Shown piece after piece: positions 39,915 through 47,856 of a DNA stretch of 64,000 bases (the stretch's first letter is position 1; every line of letters begins with the position of its first letter). Under the pieces are notes generated by a model. That model saw only the letters and a list, made by a program, of their open reading frames with translations, ran no database searches and was not told the origin of the DNA. The translations under genes and the position numbers were made by a program. This stretch comes from Sulfurimicrobium sp031426915 (GTDB lineage Bacteria > Pseudomonadota > Gammaproteobacteria > Burkholderiales > Sulfuricellaceae), in assembly GCA_031426915.1 (NCBI GenBank), contig JASJPB010000028.1, positions 1 through 64,000 on the forward strand. The letters are read 5' to 3'.

Positions 39915-39929
39915 TGATAACAGTTCTCA
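39915..39929. promoter_or_regulatory. Fur-like box 2 upstream of ftr operon
   Basis: TGATAACAGTTCTCA fits the 7-1-7 Fur pattern (TGATAAC against reverse complement TGAGAAC, 6 of 7). It sits 13 bp after box 1 and 20 bp before the first small gene. Confidence 0.65.
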
Positions 39930-39948
39930 TTTAAACGGAGTTAAACCC

Positions 39949-40140
39949 ATGACCATTCTAATCGATGCCTGGCTGGAACGGCGCGATCCCCTACTGCGAC
40001 TGTGGGACGCCGACAATCACGTGGTTCTCGTGGAATGGCGCGGTGAAAGACTGCGCAGCCTACTCGAACTAGGTTTGCTGGAGTTGGATAATCTTGCAGA
40101 AAGCATTTGGTCGCTGCTACAGCGACCACCTTCACCTTAA
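39949..40140 (+). CDS. 63-residue protein leading the ferrous-iron operon
   Basis: Not recognised. 63 residues, MTILIDAWLERRDPLLRLWD..., no cysteine and no membrane segment, ending with LLQRPPSP. ATG at 39949 with GGAG at 39937-39940. It directly follows the Fur-like boxes and precedes ftrA by 57 bp, so it should be iron-regulated. The pattern (DADNHVVLVEWRGERLRSLLELG) looks like a small folded domain, perhaps a regulator or chaperone for the permease system; this is a guess. Confidence 0.65.
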   Translation: MTILIDAWLERRDPLLRLWDADNHVVLVEWRGERLRSLLELGLLELDNLAESIWSLLQRPPSP

Positions 40141-40197
40141 AAAAATTTGCCGCCATTTGTTAACGATTCTTATTTGCATATAATTGAAAGGTTACCC

Positions 40198-40749
40198 ATG
40201 AAAAAACTGTTCTTGCTAATTTCCCTGACCAGCGCCAGCTACCTGGCATTCGGTTCCACGGCCGCCCTTGCAGTTGAATACCCCATCGGCACGCCACAGC
40301 AACGTGCGGGGATGGAAATCGCCGCAGTATACCTTCAGCCAGTAACCATGGAGCCGGAGGGGATGATGAAAAAAGCCGAGGAATCCGACATCCACATCGA
40401 GGCGGACATCCACGCCCTGGCCAACAACCCCAATGGTTTTGAAGAAGGTGCATGGATGCCCTACCTGGTGATCAAATATGAAATCACCAAGCAGGGCAGC
40501 AGCGACAAAATCGCGGGTGACTTCATGCCGATGGTGGCCAACGACGGCCCGCATTACGGCGACAACGTGAAACTCAAGGGGCCTGGCAAGTACATCGTCA
40601 AGTACAGGATTTCCCCGCCCAGCACCAACCCCGAGTCGCATTTCGGACGGCACACCGACCGTCTGACCGGCGTGCGTCCCTGGTTCAAGCCGTTTGAAGT
40701 CGAGTACGAATTCACCTACGTCGGCATCGGCAAGAAAGGCGGCTACTAA
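40198..40749 (+). CDS. ftrA: Periplasmic P19-type iron-binding protein FtrA
   Basis: 183 residues with a signal peptide (ends ALAVEYPIG). It belongs to the P19/Tp34 family (Campylobacter P19, FetP, Bordetella FtrA), which binds iron and copper for high-affinity uptake. Conserved: YPIGTPQQRAGMEIAAVYLQPVTMEP, EADIHALANNPNGFEEGAWMPYL and ISPPS. Met- and His-rich sites for metal are visible (residues ~27-75). ATG at 40198 with GAAAGG upstream. Next gene starts 1 bp after the stop. Confidence 0.92.
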   Translation: MKKLFLLISLTSASYLAFGSTAALAVEYPIGTPQQRAGMEIAAVYLQPVTMEPEGMMKKAEESDIHIEADIHALANNPNGFEEGAWMPYLVIKYEITKQGSSDKIAGDFMPMVANDGPHYGDNVKLKGPGKYIVKYRISPPSTNPESHFGRHTDRLTGVRPWFKPFEVEYEFTYVGIGKKGGY

Positions 40750-40750
40750 A

Positions 40751-42265
40751 ATGACGCCCATCACCCGATTCAGGATAAAAACCCTGCCCCTCGCATTGGC
40801 GGCCATGTGCGCCACTTTGCCCGCCTTTGCCGGTGATCTTGCTCAGACTGAATTCATCAAGGAAATGAAACGCCTCTCGGAACGTCTTGAGAAACTGGAG
40901 CGTCATAACGCCGATCTGGAAAAGAAGCTTCAGGCACAAGGCGACCCCCTTACTCCGCGTGTGAAAGCACTGGAGGAATACAACACACGTATCGAGAAAG
41001 GGCTGGCAAGCGAAAACGTGAGCGAAAACGAGCCGGAACTCACTGCGCGCCTCAAGGCAACGGAATATCAGGGACTGGAAATGCAGAAATCCTCCAAGGT
41101 GGTGGAATCCCTGGACGGCATCAAGGCCGGCGCCAGTTTCACTACCGTGGCGCAAAAAGCCAGCGGAATCGCCAACAAGGACACCCATCTCAACTACCGC
41201 ACCGACATCACGGTAAGCACGCCGGCAGGCACCATGGGTGACACCACCGGCATGCTGTTCGGCCATTTCCGCATCGGCCAGGGCAAGGGCGTGAGCGACG
41301 TGCTGACCGCGTTCTCCGGCCCCAATGCCACTGCCTTCCAGCTCGGCACCGCCGACCTAGCCGATACCACCGCCGTGATGCTGGCCCAGGCCTGGTATCA
41401 GGCTGACATTCCCATGCCATTCGGCGGTTTCAAGCCCCGTTCGCGGGAAACCCTGACCGTCAATTTCGGCAAGATGGACCCGTTCGGATTTTTTGATCAG
41501 AACCATGCCGCCAACGACGAGGGACGGCAGTTCCTCTCCAGCATTTTCGTGCACAACGCGCTGCTGGACAATCCGATGGCTGCCAACGTAGGCGCCGACG
41601 CCTATGGCTTCACCCCCGGCGTGCGCTTGTCTTACCTCAACGAGAAGAGCAAGCCGGAAAACTATCGCCTCTCCCTCGGCGTATTCGGCGCCGGCCAGGG
41701 TGCCAATTTCAGCCAGGCCTTCACATCGCCGTTCGTCATCGCCCAGGCGGAAACCAGGCAAATTTTTTCCGGGCTGGCAGGCAATTACCGCGTCTATGCC
41801 TGGCGCAACGGCCAAGCACCGTCCTATAGCGGGGAAACGGTCTCCCATCGCGGGGTCGGGTTCAATTTCGACCAACGCCTGGACGACTACATCACCCTCT
41901 TTGGGCGCTACGGCAAGGGCTGGGGCGAAGGCCACCCCTTCGACCAAACCCTGAGTCTGGGCGCGGAATTCGGCGGGAGCTACTGGGATCGTGGCGGCGA
42001 TGCCCTCGGCGTGGCCTTCGGTGCCAACAAGGTGAGCGCCGATTTTCAACGCGATTCGGCAAGCGTGGATGCGGATGGTGATGGCAATCCGGATTTTGGC
42101 TTCCAGGCCAGTGGCGCGGAAAAAGTGATGGAAATCTACTACCGCTACCGTCTCAACAACCAATTCGAGATCACGCCGGATTTCCAGTACATCCAGAACC
42201 CGGCGGGCAATGGCGATGCGGAAAACGTCAAGATATTCGGCGCCCGCGCTCAGTTGATGTTTTAG
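40751..42265 (+). CDS. Outer-membrane porin with N-terminal coiled coil, inside the ftr operon
   Basis: 504 residues. Signal peptide (ends LPAFAG), then an SLH-like/coiled-coil stretch (about 35-65, LSERLEKLERHNADLEKKL). A beta-barrel of the carbohydrate-selective OprB/DcaP type follows: HLNYRTDITV, VNFGKMDPFGFFDQNHAANDEG, IYYRYRLNNQFEITPDFQYIQNP and a terminal aromatic (QLMF). Start at ATG 40751. Its place between ftrA and ftrB suggests a channel for the iron complex or a companion ion; no substrate can be read from sequence. Confidence 0.85.
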   Translation: MTPITRFRIKTLPLALAAMCATLPAFAGDLAQTEFIKEMKRLSERLEKLERHNADLEKKLQAQGDPLTPRVKALEEYNTRIEKGLASENVSENEPELTARLKATEYQGLEMQKSSKVVESLDGIKAGASFTTVAQKASGIANKDTHLNYRTDITVSTPAGTMGDTTGMLFGHFRIGQGKGVSDVLTAFSGPNATAFQLGTADLADTTAVMLAQAWYQADIPMPFGGFKPRSRETLTVNFGKMDPFGFFDQNHAANDEGRQFLSSIFVHNALLDNPMAANVGADAYGFTPGVRLSYLNEKSKPENYRLSLGVFGAGQGANFSQAFTSPFVIAQAETRQIFSGLAGNYRVYAWRNGQAPSYSGETVSHRGVGFNFDQRLDDYITLFGRYGKGWGEGHPFDQTLSLGAEFGGSYWDRGGDALGVAFGANKVSADFQRDSASVDADGDGNPDFGFQASGAEKVMEIYYRYRLNNQFEITPDFQYIQNPAGNGDAENVKIFGARAQLMF

Positions 42266-42279
42266 GAGGGGAAGCTGAA

Positions 42280-42606
42280 ATGAAGCAGCTATTTGTCTTA
42301 CTCGCATTCGCACTTTCACTGAATACGGCTCATGCGGAGGACTTGCCGAGCTACGCCCTGACCGCCGCGAACGGGCGATTCCAACCGGAAACCATCAATG
42401 TCCCGGCGGGGCAGCGCTTCAAGCTGGTCATCACCAACAAGGGACCCGGGCCGGAGGAATTCGAAAGTCTCGAATTGCGCAAGGAAACGGTGCTGGCTCC
42501 CGGGGTCACGCGCTCGCTGGTGTTCGCGCCGATGAAACCTGGCGTCTACAAGTTCTTTGGCGAATTCCACCCGGATACCGCCAAGGGCCAGATCGTCGCC
42601 AAATAG
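42280..42606 (+). CDS. ftrB: Cupredoxin-domain protein FtrB
   Basis: 108 residues with signal peptide (ends AHAED). Cupredoxin_1 domain as in EfeO/FtrB: INVPAGQRFKLVITNKGPGPEEFES, then ETVLAPGVTRSLVFAPMKPGVYKFFGEFHPDTAKGQIVA. In Bordetella FtrABCD this protein is thought to oxidise ferrous iron for the permease. SD AGGAGG upstream of ATG 42280. Ten bp before ftrC. Confidence 0.9.
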   Translation: MKQLFVLLAFALSLNTAHAEDLPSYALTAANGRFQPETINVPAGQRFKLVITNKGPGPEEFESLELRKETVLAPGVTRSLVFAPMKPGVYKFFGEFHPDTAKGQIVAK

Positions 42607-42615
42607 GAGAACACC

Positions 42616-43431
42616 ATGGGCAACACCCTCTTCATCGTCTGGCGCGAAAGCGTGGAAGGCATTCTGGTGGTGGGCATCCTTTACGCCTGGCTCAAGGCCC
42701 ATCCCCAGGGCGTTGTGGGCATGCGCTACCTGTGGAGCGGAGTCGCCGCAGGCCTGGGATTGGCGGGATTGCTAGCGCTGGCCATGATGGGGGTGTACAG
42801 CAGCCTCGATGGCGAGGCACTGGACTATTTCCAGCTTGGCATGATGCTCCTCGCCGCCGCTCTCATCACGCAAATGGTGTTCTGGATGCGCAAGTATGGC
42901 CGCAACCTGAAGCGGGATCTGGAAACCGGCCTGGCGCAAGCGGCTGAAACGGCCAATTGGACGGGCGTGGCGGTCATCGCCATGCTCGCGGTCGGGCGCG
43001 AAAGCGCGGAAACCGTGATCTTCCTCTGGGGCAACGGCATGGAGCAACACGGCATGGCCTTCGCGCAATTCCTGGCAGCCGCCGCGCTGGGTTTCGCACT
43101 GGCCCTCGCCACTTTCTGGTTGCTGGTGCGGGGCGGACGTTTCCTGTCCTGGAAAATATTTTTCCGCGCCAGCGAAATCCTGCTCCTGTTGCTTGCCGCC
43201 GGCATGCTGGTGGGCGGCGCTGAAAGAATGATCGGCTACGGCTGGATTCCCGCCCTGGCCGACCCGGCGTGGGATTCCTCCTTCCTGCTCGACGACGGCG
43301 TCGGCGCCGGCAACCTGATTGCTTCCCTCACCGGCTACCGCGCCCATCCCGCCCTGATGCTGGTGCTGGTATATGCCGCCTACTGGGCGCTGGTGCTCGG
43401 CTGGCCACGCTTGCGTAAATCGCCGGCATGA
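42616..43431 (+). CDS. ftrC: FTR1-family iron permease FtrC
   Basis: 271 residues with seven predicted membrane helices. Two REXXE iron motifs: WRESVE (near residue 10) and GRESAE (near residue 128), the signature of Ftr1/EfeU/FtrC. It takes iron delivered by FtrA and FtrB across the inner membrane. The stop overlaps the next gene's ATG. Confidence 0.95.
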   Translation: MGNTLFIVWRESVEGILVVGILYAWLKAHPQGVVGMRYLWSGVAAGLGLAGLLALAMMGVYSSLDGEALDYFQLGMMLLAAALITQMVFWMRKYGRNLKRDLETGLAQAAETANWTGVAVIAMLAVGRESAETVIFLWGNGMEQHGMAFAQFLAAAALGFALALATFWLLVRGGRFLSWKIFFRASEILLLLLAAGMLVGGAERMIGYGWIPALADPAWDSSFLLDDGVGAGNLIASLTGYRAHPALMLVLVYAAYWALVLGWPRLRKSPA

Positions 43432-44051
43432 AGATGCACGTATTACCGCCAACGGAGTTCGCCAATCCGCTCTTGCGGCGGCTGACGGCATCCCTCTCTC
43501 CATCTCTCCACCGTAGGGAGAGAGGGAAACACCTCCCCTCTCCGCCTGGGAGAGGGGCTGGCATTCGAGACGGCCAGCATCAAGCACCAGGCCAGGATGT
43601 TTGCCTGCTGTGCGCCATCATTGGCGCATTGGCGGCGGCACTGGGGCTGGCGGTATTGGCCAAGGCGCTATTCCTGACGCCACACGGCCCAGCCGTGCTG
43701 GCACTGGACGAAACATGCAGCCTGAGCAGCTCAAGCTGCTTCATGCGCCTGCCTGATGGCGGCACTCTGGAATTTACGCTCGGCCCGCACCCGATTCGCC
43801 TGCTCAAGCCGCTGACACTGCAAATCCGTACTTCCGGAAGTAAGGCACGCCCGCTGGAAGTGGATTTTACCGGGGTGAGCACGCCCATGGTCTTCAACCG
43901 CGCCTTCCCGAAGCCTTCTGGGGATGGGGTCTATATAGCGCAAACGGCCCTCCCCGTCTGCACCACCGGACGCATGGTGTGGCAGGCCACGGTATTGCTG
44001 GAAAACGGCAAGCGTCTTTACCTTGCACCGTTCCGTTTTGAAACCGATTAA
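43428..44051 (+). CDS. FixH/YtkA-like membrane-anchored periplasmic protein
   Basis: 207 residues. One membrane helix at about 58-82 (CLLCAIIGALAAALGLAVLA), then a beta-rich periplasmic domain (LEFTLGPHPIRLLKPLTLQIRTSG, LEVDFTGVSTPMVFNRAFPK, TGRMVWQATVLLENGKRLYLAPFRF) of the FixH/YtkA kind. The first 55 residues are encoded by a palindromic GC-rich repeat (43492-43557) and look non-native. The true start could be an internal alternative codon. The next gene is a FixG/NapH-like polyferredoxin, recalling the FixG-FixH pair of cytochrome cbb3 assembly. Confidence 0.7.
   Translation: MKMHVLPPTEFANPLLRRLTASLSPSLHRRERGKHLPSPPGRGAGIRDGQHQAPGQDVCLLCAIIGALAAALGLAVLAKALFLTPHGPAVLALDETCSLSSSSCFMRLPDGGTLEFTLGPHPIRLLKPLTLQIRTSGSKARPLEVDFTGVSTPMVFNRAFPKPSGDGVYIAQTALPVCTTGRMVWQATVLLENGKRLYLAPFRFETD
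43492..43557. repeat. Tandem GGGAGAGG palindromes inside a coding region
   Basis: CCCTCTCTCC (43492-43501) pairs with GGGAGAGAGGG (43516-43526); CCCCTCTCC (43535-43543) pairs with GGGAGAGGGG (43548-43557). This is a short repeat type common in proteobacterial intergenic regions; here it is read as protein (SLSPSLHRRERGKHLPSPPGR). Confidence 0.7.
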
Positions 44052-44062
44052 AGAAAACCGTC

Positions 44063-45463
44063 ATGAAAATGGAATACCCCGTATTTCTCCAGCCTTCCCC
44101 TCCCCCCTCAGGCCTGCAACGTCTGGGAGAAACCATGCGCCGCAATCGCTGCCTCATCATCGGCGTGCAATGGGCGCTGGTGGTGTTCTACCTGGCGCTG
44201 GTGACGGTGCCTGCTTTTCTCCCTGCGCCAGCGCTCGATGCACGCATGCTCGACCACCTCACCCTGTTTGCCCAGTTCCTGTTCTGGGGTATCTGGTGGC
44301 CGTTCGTGATTGTTTCGGTGATGGCCGTGGGGCGCGCCTGGTGTGGCTTGTTCTGCCCCGAAGGCACCCTCACCGAGCTCGCCAGCCGCCATGGACTGGG
44401 ACTTCCGGTGCCGCGCTGGATCAAGTGGAGCGGCTGGCCCTTCGTCGCCTTTGTCGCGACCACTATCTACGGGCAACTGCTTTCCGTCTATGAGTATCCC
44501 AAGGCGGTGCTGCTGATCCTCGGCGGCTCCACTGTTGCCGCGCTCGCCGTTGGTCTGGTTTACGGCAAGGGGACGCGGGTATGGTGCCGCCACCTGTGCC
44601 CGGTATCCGGCGTGTTCGGCCTGCTGGCACGGCTCGCACCGCTGCATTTCCGGGTCGATCGCAAACAATGGGACGCAGCCCCGGAGATCGCGCGCCAGCC
44701 TGTGCAGTGTGCCCCGCTCATCGATATGCGGCGCATGACCGGCGCCGCCCAGTGTCATATGTGCGGGCGTTGCAGCGGCCACCGCGACGCGGTGCAGCTT
44801 GCCGCCCGCATGCCGGGACGTGAAATCATCGATCTGCCGCTCCTCGACGCCAAGCCATGGGAAGCCCGTCTGCTGGTATTCGGCATCATCGGCGTGGCAG
44901 TGGGCGCATTCCAGTGGTCGGCCTCGCCGTGGTTCGTCGCCGCCAAGCAGAAAATCGCCGAATGGCTGGTGGAACGCGATTCGTTCTGGCTGCTGCAGGA
45001 CAACGCGCCATGGTGGCTGCTTACCCACTATCCCCAATCCAACGATGTCTTCACCTGGCTCGACGGGCTGGGCATCCTGGCCTACATCGGCCTCACCGCC
45101 CTGCTCGTTGGCGGCTGGGTCTGGGGCTGGCTGAGGGCGGCTGGCGCCGTGTTGCCGGGAAGCAGTACCGCCAACGCGCGCTGGCTGGCCTACAGCCTTG
45201 TTCCACTGGGCGGCATCGGTGTATTTCTGGGACTTTCGGGGTTGACTGTCGTCCATCTTTCCGCCGAAGGCATCCACCTTGCATGGCTTGCGCAGGTGCG
45301 CGCCGTGCTGCTTGGAGTCGCTGCCGTTTGGAGCATGGCGCTGGCCGTCGGCATGTTGCGCCACGAATCCTCCGTTCTGCGTCGCTGGCTAGCCGTAAGC
45401 GCCGTGGCTATGGGCGTTGCGGGGGTGATTACCCCTTGGCTGTTCCTGTTTTTCCTGTGGTAG
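44063..45463 (+). CDS. ftrD: Polyferredoxin-like membrane electron-transfer protein FtrD (NapH/FixG type)
   Basis: 466 residues with about ten membrane helices. Cysteine motifs GRAWCGLFCPEG, WCRHLCPVSG and CHMCGRCSGH match the NapH/FixG/FtrD group. FtrD is proposed to take electrons from, or recycle, the ferroxidase step in Bordetella FtrABCD. A late SASPWFVAAKQ segment and several extra C-terminal helices make it longer than NapH. Confidence 0.88.
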   Translation: MKMEYPVFLQPSPPPSGLQRLGETMRRNRCLIIGVQWALVVFYLALVTVPAFLPAPALDARMLDHLTLFAQFLFWGIWWPFVIVSVMAVGRAWCGLFCPEGTLTELASRHGLGLPVPRWIKWSGWPFVAFVATTIYGQLLSVYEYPKAVLLILGGSTVAALAVGLVYGKGTRVWCRHLCPVSGVFGLLARLAPLHFRVDRKQWDAAPEIARQPVQCAPLIDMRRMTGAAQCHMCGRCSGHRDAVQLAARMPGREIIDLPLLDAKPWEARLLVFGIIGVAVGAFQWSASPWFVAAKQKIAEWLVERDSFWLLQDNAPWWLLTHYPQSNDVFTWLDGLGILAYIGLTALLVGGWVWGWLRAAGAVLPGSSTANARWLAYSLVPLGGIGVFLGLSGLTVVHLSAEGIHLAWLAQVRAVLLGVAAVWSMALAVGMLRHESSVLRRWLAVSAVAMGVAGVITPWLFLFFLW

Positions 45464-45534
45464 GTAGAACTGGTCCTGAATTCAATTGATGTTTAACCCG
45501 CCGGGTGACCGGCAATTCGAGAAGGAGATTTGAA

Positions 45535-45990
45535 ATGGAATTAGATAAGGAAAAAGCAATCGGGCTGCTGAACAGAATCATGGAACTCGAACTGGCAGGC
45601 GTGGTGCGTTACACACACTACTCGCTGATGGTGTACGGATTCAACCGAATCCCCATCGTCAGCTGGCTTTCCTCGCAAGCGGATGAAGGACTGCTGCATG
45701 CCAAGAAAGCCGGCGAGCTGATCACCCACTTCGGCGGGCACCCCTCGCTCGGCATCGGTCCCCTGCTGGAAAGCCACAAGCACAACATTGGCGACATCCT
45801 GCGCGAGTCACTAGAGCATGAGAACCTTGCCAAGTCGGTCTATTACGATCTGCTCGCGGTGGCAGATGGCAAATCCATCCTGCTGGAAGAATATGCGCGC
45901 GACATGATCAGCGAGGAAGAGATGCACGCAGGAGAAGTGGACAAAATGCTCCGCAATCCTGGCGATATCGGGACATTTGCAGCCCAATAA
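45535..45990 (+). CDS. Bacterioferritin-like ferritin
   Basis: 151 residues, four-helix ferritin fold: MELELAGVVRYTHYSLMVYGFNRIPIVSWL, SSQADEGLLHAKKAGELI, HENLAKSVYYDLLAVA, MISEEEMHAGEVDKML. Di-iron ligands (Glu, His) are visible in ADEGLLHA and EEEMHAGE. It stores iron safely after FtrABCD uptake. A heme-binding Met is uncertain (the usual position reads near MVYGFN). ATG 45535 follows AAGGAG. Confidence 0.88.
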   Translation: MELDKEKAIGLLNRIMELELAGVVRYTHYSLMVYGFNRIPIVSWLSSQADEGLLHAKKAGELITHFGGHPSLGIGPLLESHKHNIGDILRESLEHENLAKSVYYDLLAVADGKSILLEEYARDMISEEEMHAGEVDKMLRNPGDIGTFAAQ

Positions 45991-46158
45991 TGCCCATAGC
46001 GGCAAAAACGGGGGCTTCGTGAATTCCGCAAATAGATGATTTGCGCCAATGGCCGTTTCTTCGTTTGCAAGGCACGCAGGCATTTTTTTCAGGAACGGCT
46101 CCAATTTTTTACCGGGCTGATGAACGCCATCCTGAAGCTGGTAAAAAAGGGGTAAGAC

Positions 46159-46269
46159 ATGAAGACATTCATCTGGCTGTACAAGGGAAGCGGCTGGCAA
46201 GCGGCGTTTTTTCTAGTGTTGCTTGTGCTTGGCACCGTGCTGCCCTATCTCATGCGGAATTCGGCTTGA
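46159..46269 (+). CDS. 36-residue membrane microprotein upstream of hemP
   Basis: MKTFIWLYKGSGWQAAFFLVLLVLGTVLPYLMRNSA: 36 residues with one hydrophobic helix (residues ~13-31). AAGGGG precedes the ATG with acceptable spacing. It ends 31 bp before hemP in a colinear run of iron genes. Too short for a family assignment; a small membrane-localised partner of the iron system is inference. Confidence 0.5.
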   Translation: MKTFIWLYKGSGWQAAFFLVLLVLGTVLPYLMRNSA

Positions 46270-46300
46270 TGGTACCGGCAAGCGGAAGGAGAAAACCGGC

Positions 46301-46486
46301 ATGACCCATAACTGCAAACCGGTAACACATATTCCCGTTCGGTCCGGCCACACCGATTTCCCGGCACCCCAGCAAGTCGATGTCCGCGAACTGCTGGGCG
46401 ACGGCCGCGAGTTGCGCATCCTGCACGGCAATCAGGAATACCGCCTGACCTTGACCCGCAAGGGCAAACTGATATTGACCAAATAG
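46301..46486 (+). CDS. hemP: Hemin uptake protein HemP
   Basis: 61 residues, the normal HemP size. The C-terminal VDVRELLGDGRELRILHGNQEYRLTLTRKGKLILTK is the family core (hallmark L..YRL..TR.GKLILTK). HemP is a Fur-regulated small protein found next to heme/siderophore receptor genes and is reported to act as a regulator in some species. AAGGAG lies upstream of ATG 46301. Confidence 0.93.
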   Translation: MTHNCKPVTHIPVRSGHTDFPAPQQVDVRELLGDGRELRILHGNQEYRLTLTRKGKLILTK

Positions 46487-46496
46487 AGGCTGTGTC

Positions 46497-47771
46497 ATGT
46501 GCATGGTAATACGAACGAAAACAGCAGAAGTTCCTGAAACCTCCACAGGCGCATTCCCCACGCCGGCGGCCACGATACCGTCTGTTGCCCGGAAAATGCC
46601 ACGCCGGCGCAAGCTGTGGGAAATCGCCCATAGATACCACTGCCCCGTCGTGGGTACCTGCCTGACGGTGGAGGAATTGCGCAAACTGGCGCGCCGTGCC
46701 GGCCTGGAAGGATGGAACAGCGAATCCGACTACACGCTGCACAGCACCGCCGTCGGACTGGCGGGCGACAGAAATGGACTTTCCGATCCGATGCAGAAGT
46801 TGCTGGAACGCAAGTTCGAGGCGATCGTGCGGCGTTCCGCCCGCGCCAAATCCGGCGACGAACTGCTGTCGTGGTGGCGCGAAGCGCTGGCGCGCGGCGA
46901 GGCGGCCGGCGCATTCTGGGCGGCCATGTCGCACGCACACGCAAGCGAGCAGGTCGCCCACCTGATCTACGAAGACATCCACATGCTCTCTCACCAGGTG
47001 GGCGCGGCCAGCCATGCCGATCTCGGCGAACTCGCCCGGCTGAGGCGGGTGGAAGCCGAGCTGACACTGAAGCTGGAGCGGCAGCAGGAACGGCATGGTG
47101 CGCAAGTGGCGGAAAAAGAGGAAGACATCCGCAACCTGAGCCTACGCCTCGACGGCGCATTGGAGATCGAGCGGCGCCTGCGCGCTGCCGAAACTGACCT
47201 ACTGGCAAACGGCAGCGATAGCATCGCACGGTTGCGCATCTCCGAGCTGGAGGTGCGCCTGCATGCCGAAACACAGCGCGCCGTACAGGCGGAAAGGCGC
47301 TACGGAGAAGTGGCCGCCCAGGCAGCCGGTCTTCAGCAGAAAACAGACGAACTGCAAAGCGAATGGGAAGCGGCCGAGGAAGCACTGACCATGGCACTGA
47401 CCCCGTCCGCTTGTCGTGATTGCGCGGAAAGCCTTGAAGGACGCTGCGCCAGCGGGGATTTTTCCGGACGCTGCATCCTGTGCGTGGGTGGCCGCACCGG
47501 CCTGGCCGACCAATACCGCACCATGGTAGAGCGCAGCAACGGCCGCTTTGTCCATCACGACGGAGGCATCGAGGACAACCCGAAACGCCTCCAGGCGATG
47601 CTCGCCGCAGCCGATGCGGTGATCTGCCCCGCCGACAACGTCAGTCACGGCGCCTATTACGTGGTCAAGCGCCTGTGCAAGCAATATGGCAAACCTTGCG
47701 TATTGCTCAAGCGCTCCGGGCTTTCCACCTTCGCGCGCGGCCTGGCGGAGCTGGCGGAAAACCGGCGATAA
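46497..47771 (+). CDS. DUF2325-domain protein with central coiled coil
   Basis: 424 residues. The N-terminal domain (to about 170) contains WEIAHRYHCPVVGTCLTVEELRKLAR, a metal-binding-like His-Cys stretch, and a helical DUF-type region. The centre (about 180-310) is coiled coil. The C-terminal DUF2325 domain (about 315-420) has CVGGRTGLADQYRTMVERSNGRFVHHDGGIEDNP and ADNVSHGAYYVVKRLCKQYGKPCVLLKRSG. DUF2325 proteins sit in iron-responsive loci; the function is unknown. It follows hemP by 10 bp. Confidence 0.88.
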   Translation: MCMVIRTKTAEVPETSTGAFPTPAATIPSVARKMPRRRKLWEIAHRYHCPVVGTCLTVEELRKLARRAGLEGWNSESDYTLHSTAVGLAGDRNGLSDPMQKLLERKFEAIVRRSARAKSGDELLSWWREALARGEAAGAFWAAMSHAHASEQVAHLIYEDIHMLSHQVGAASHADLGELARLRRVEAELTLKLERQQERHGAQVAEKEEDIRNLSLRLDGALEIERRLRAAETDLLANGSDSIARLRISELEVRLHAETQRAVQAERRYGEVAAQAAGLQQKTDELQSEWEAAEEALTMALTPSACRDCAESLEGRCASGDFSGRCILCVGGRTGLADQYRTMVERSNGRFVHHDGGIEDNPKRLQAMLAAADAVICPADNVSHGAYYVVKRLCKQYGKPCVLLKRSGLSTFARGLAELAENRR

Positions 47772-47856
47772 AGCAGCCTAACTTTCATTCTTTCAGCCAG
47801 CCTTGGGTCGAGTACGTCCCTGCCAGCCAGATAACACGCACTCAAGGAGCATTTTC

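Noticed and set aside
46027..46045. CGCAAATAGATGATTTGCG palindrome as a Fur box for hemP
   Set aside because: The arms resemble GCAAAT Fur arms, but the spacing is two bases too short and it lies over 100 bp from the nearest gene. It is not listed as a site.
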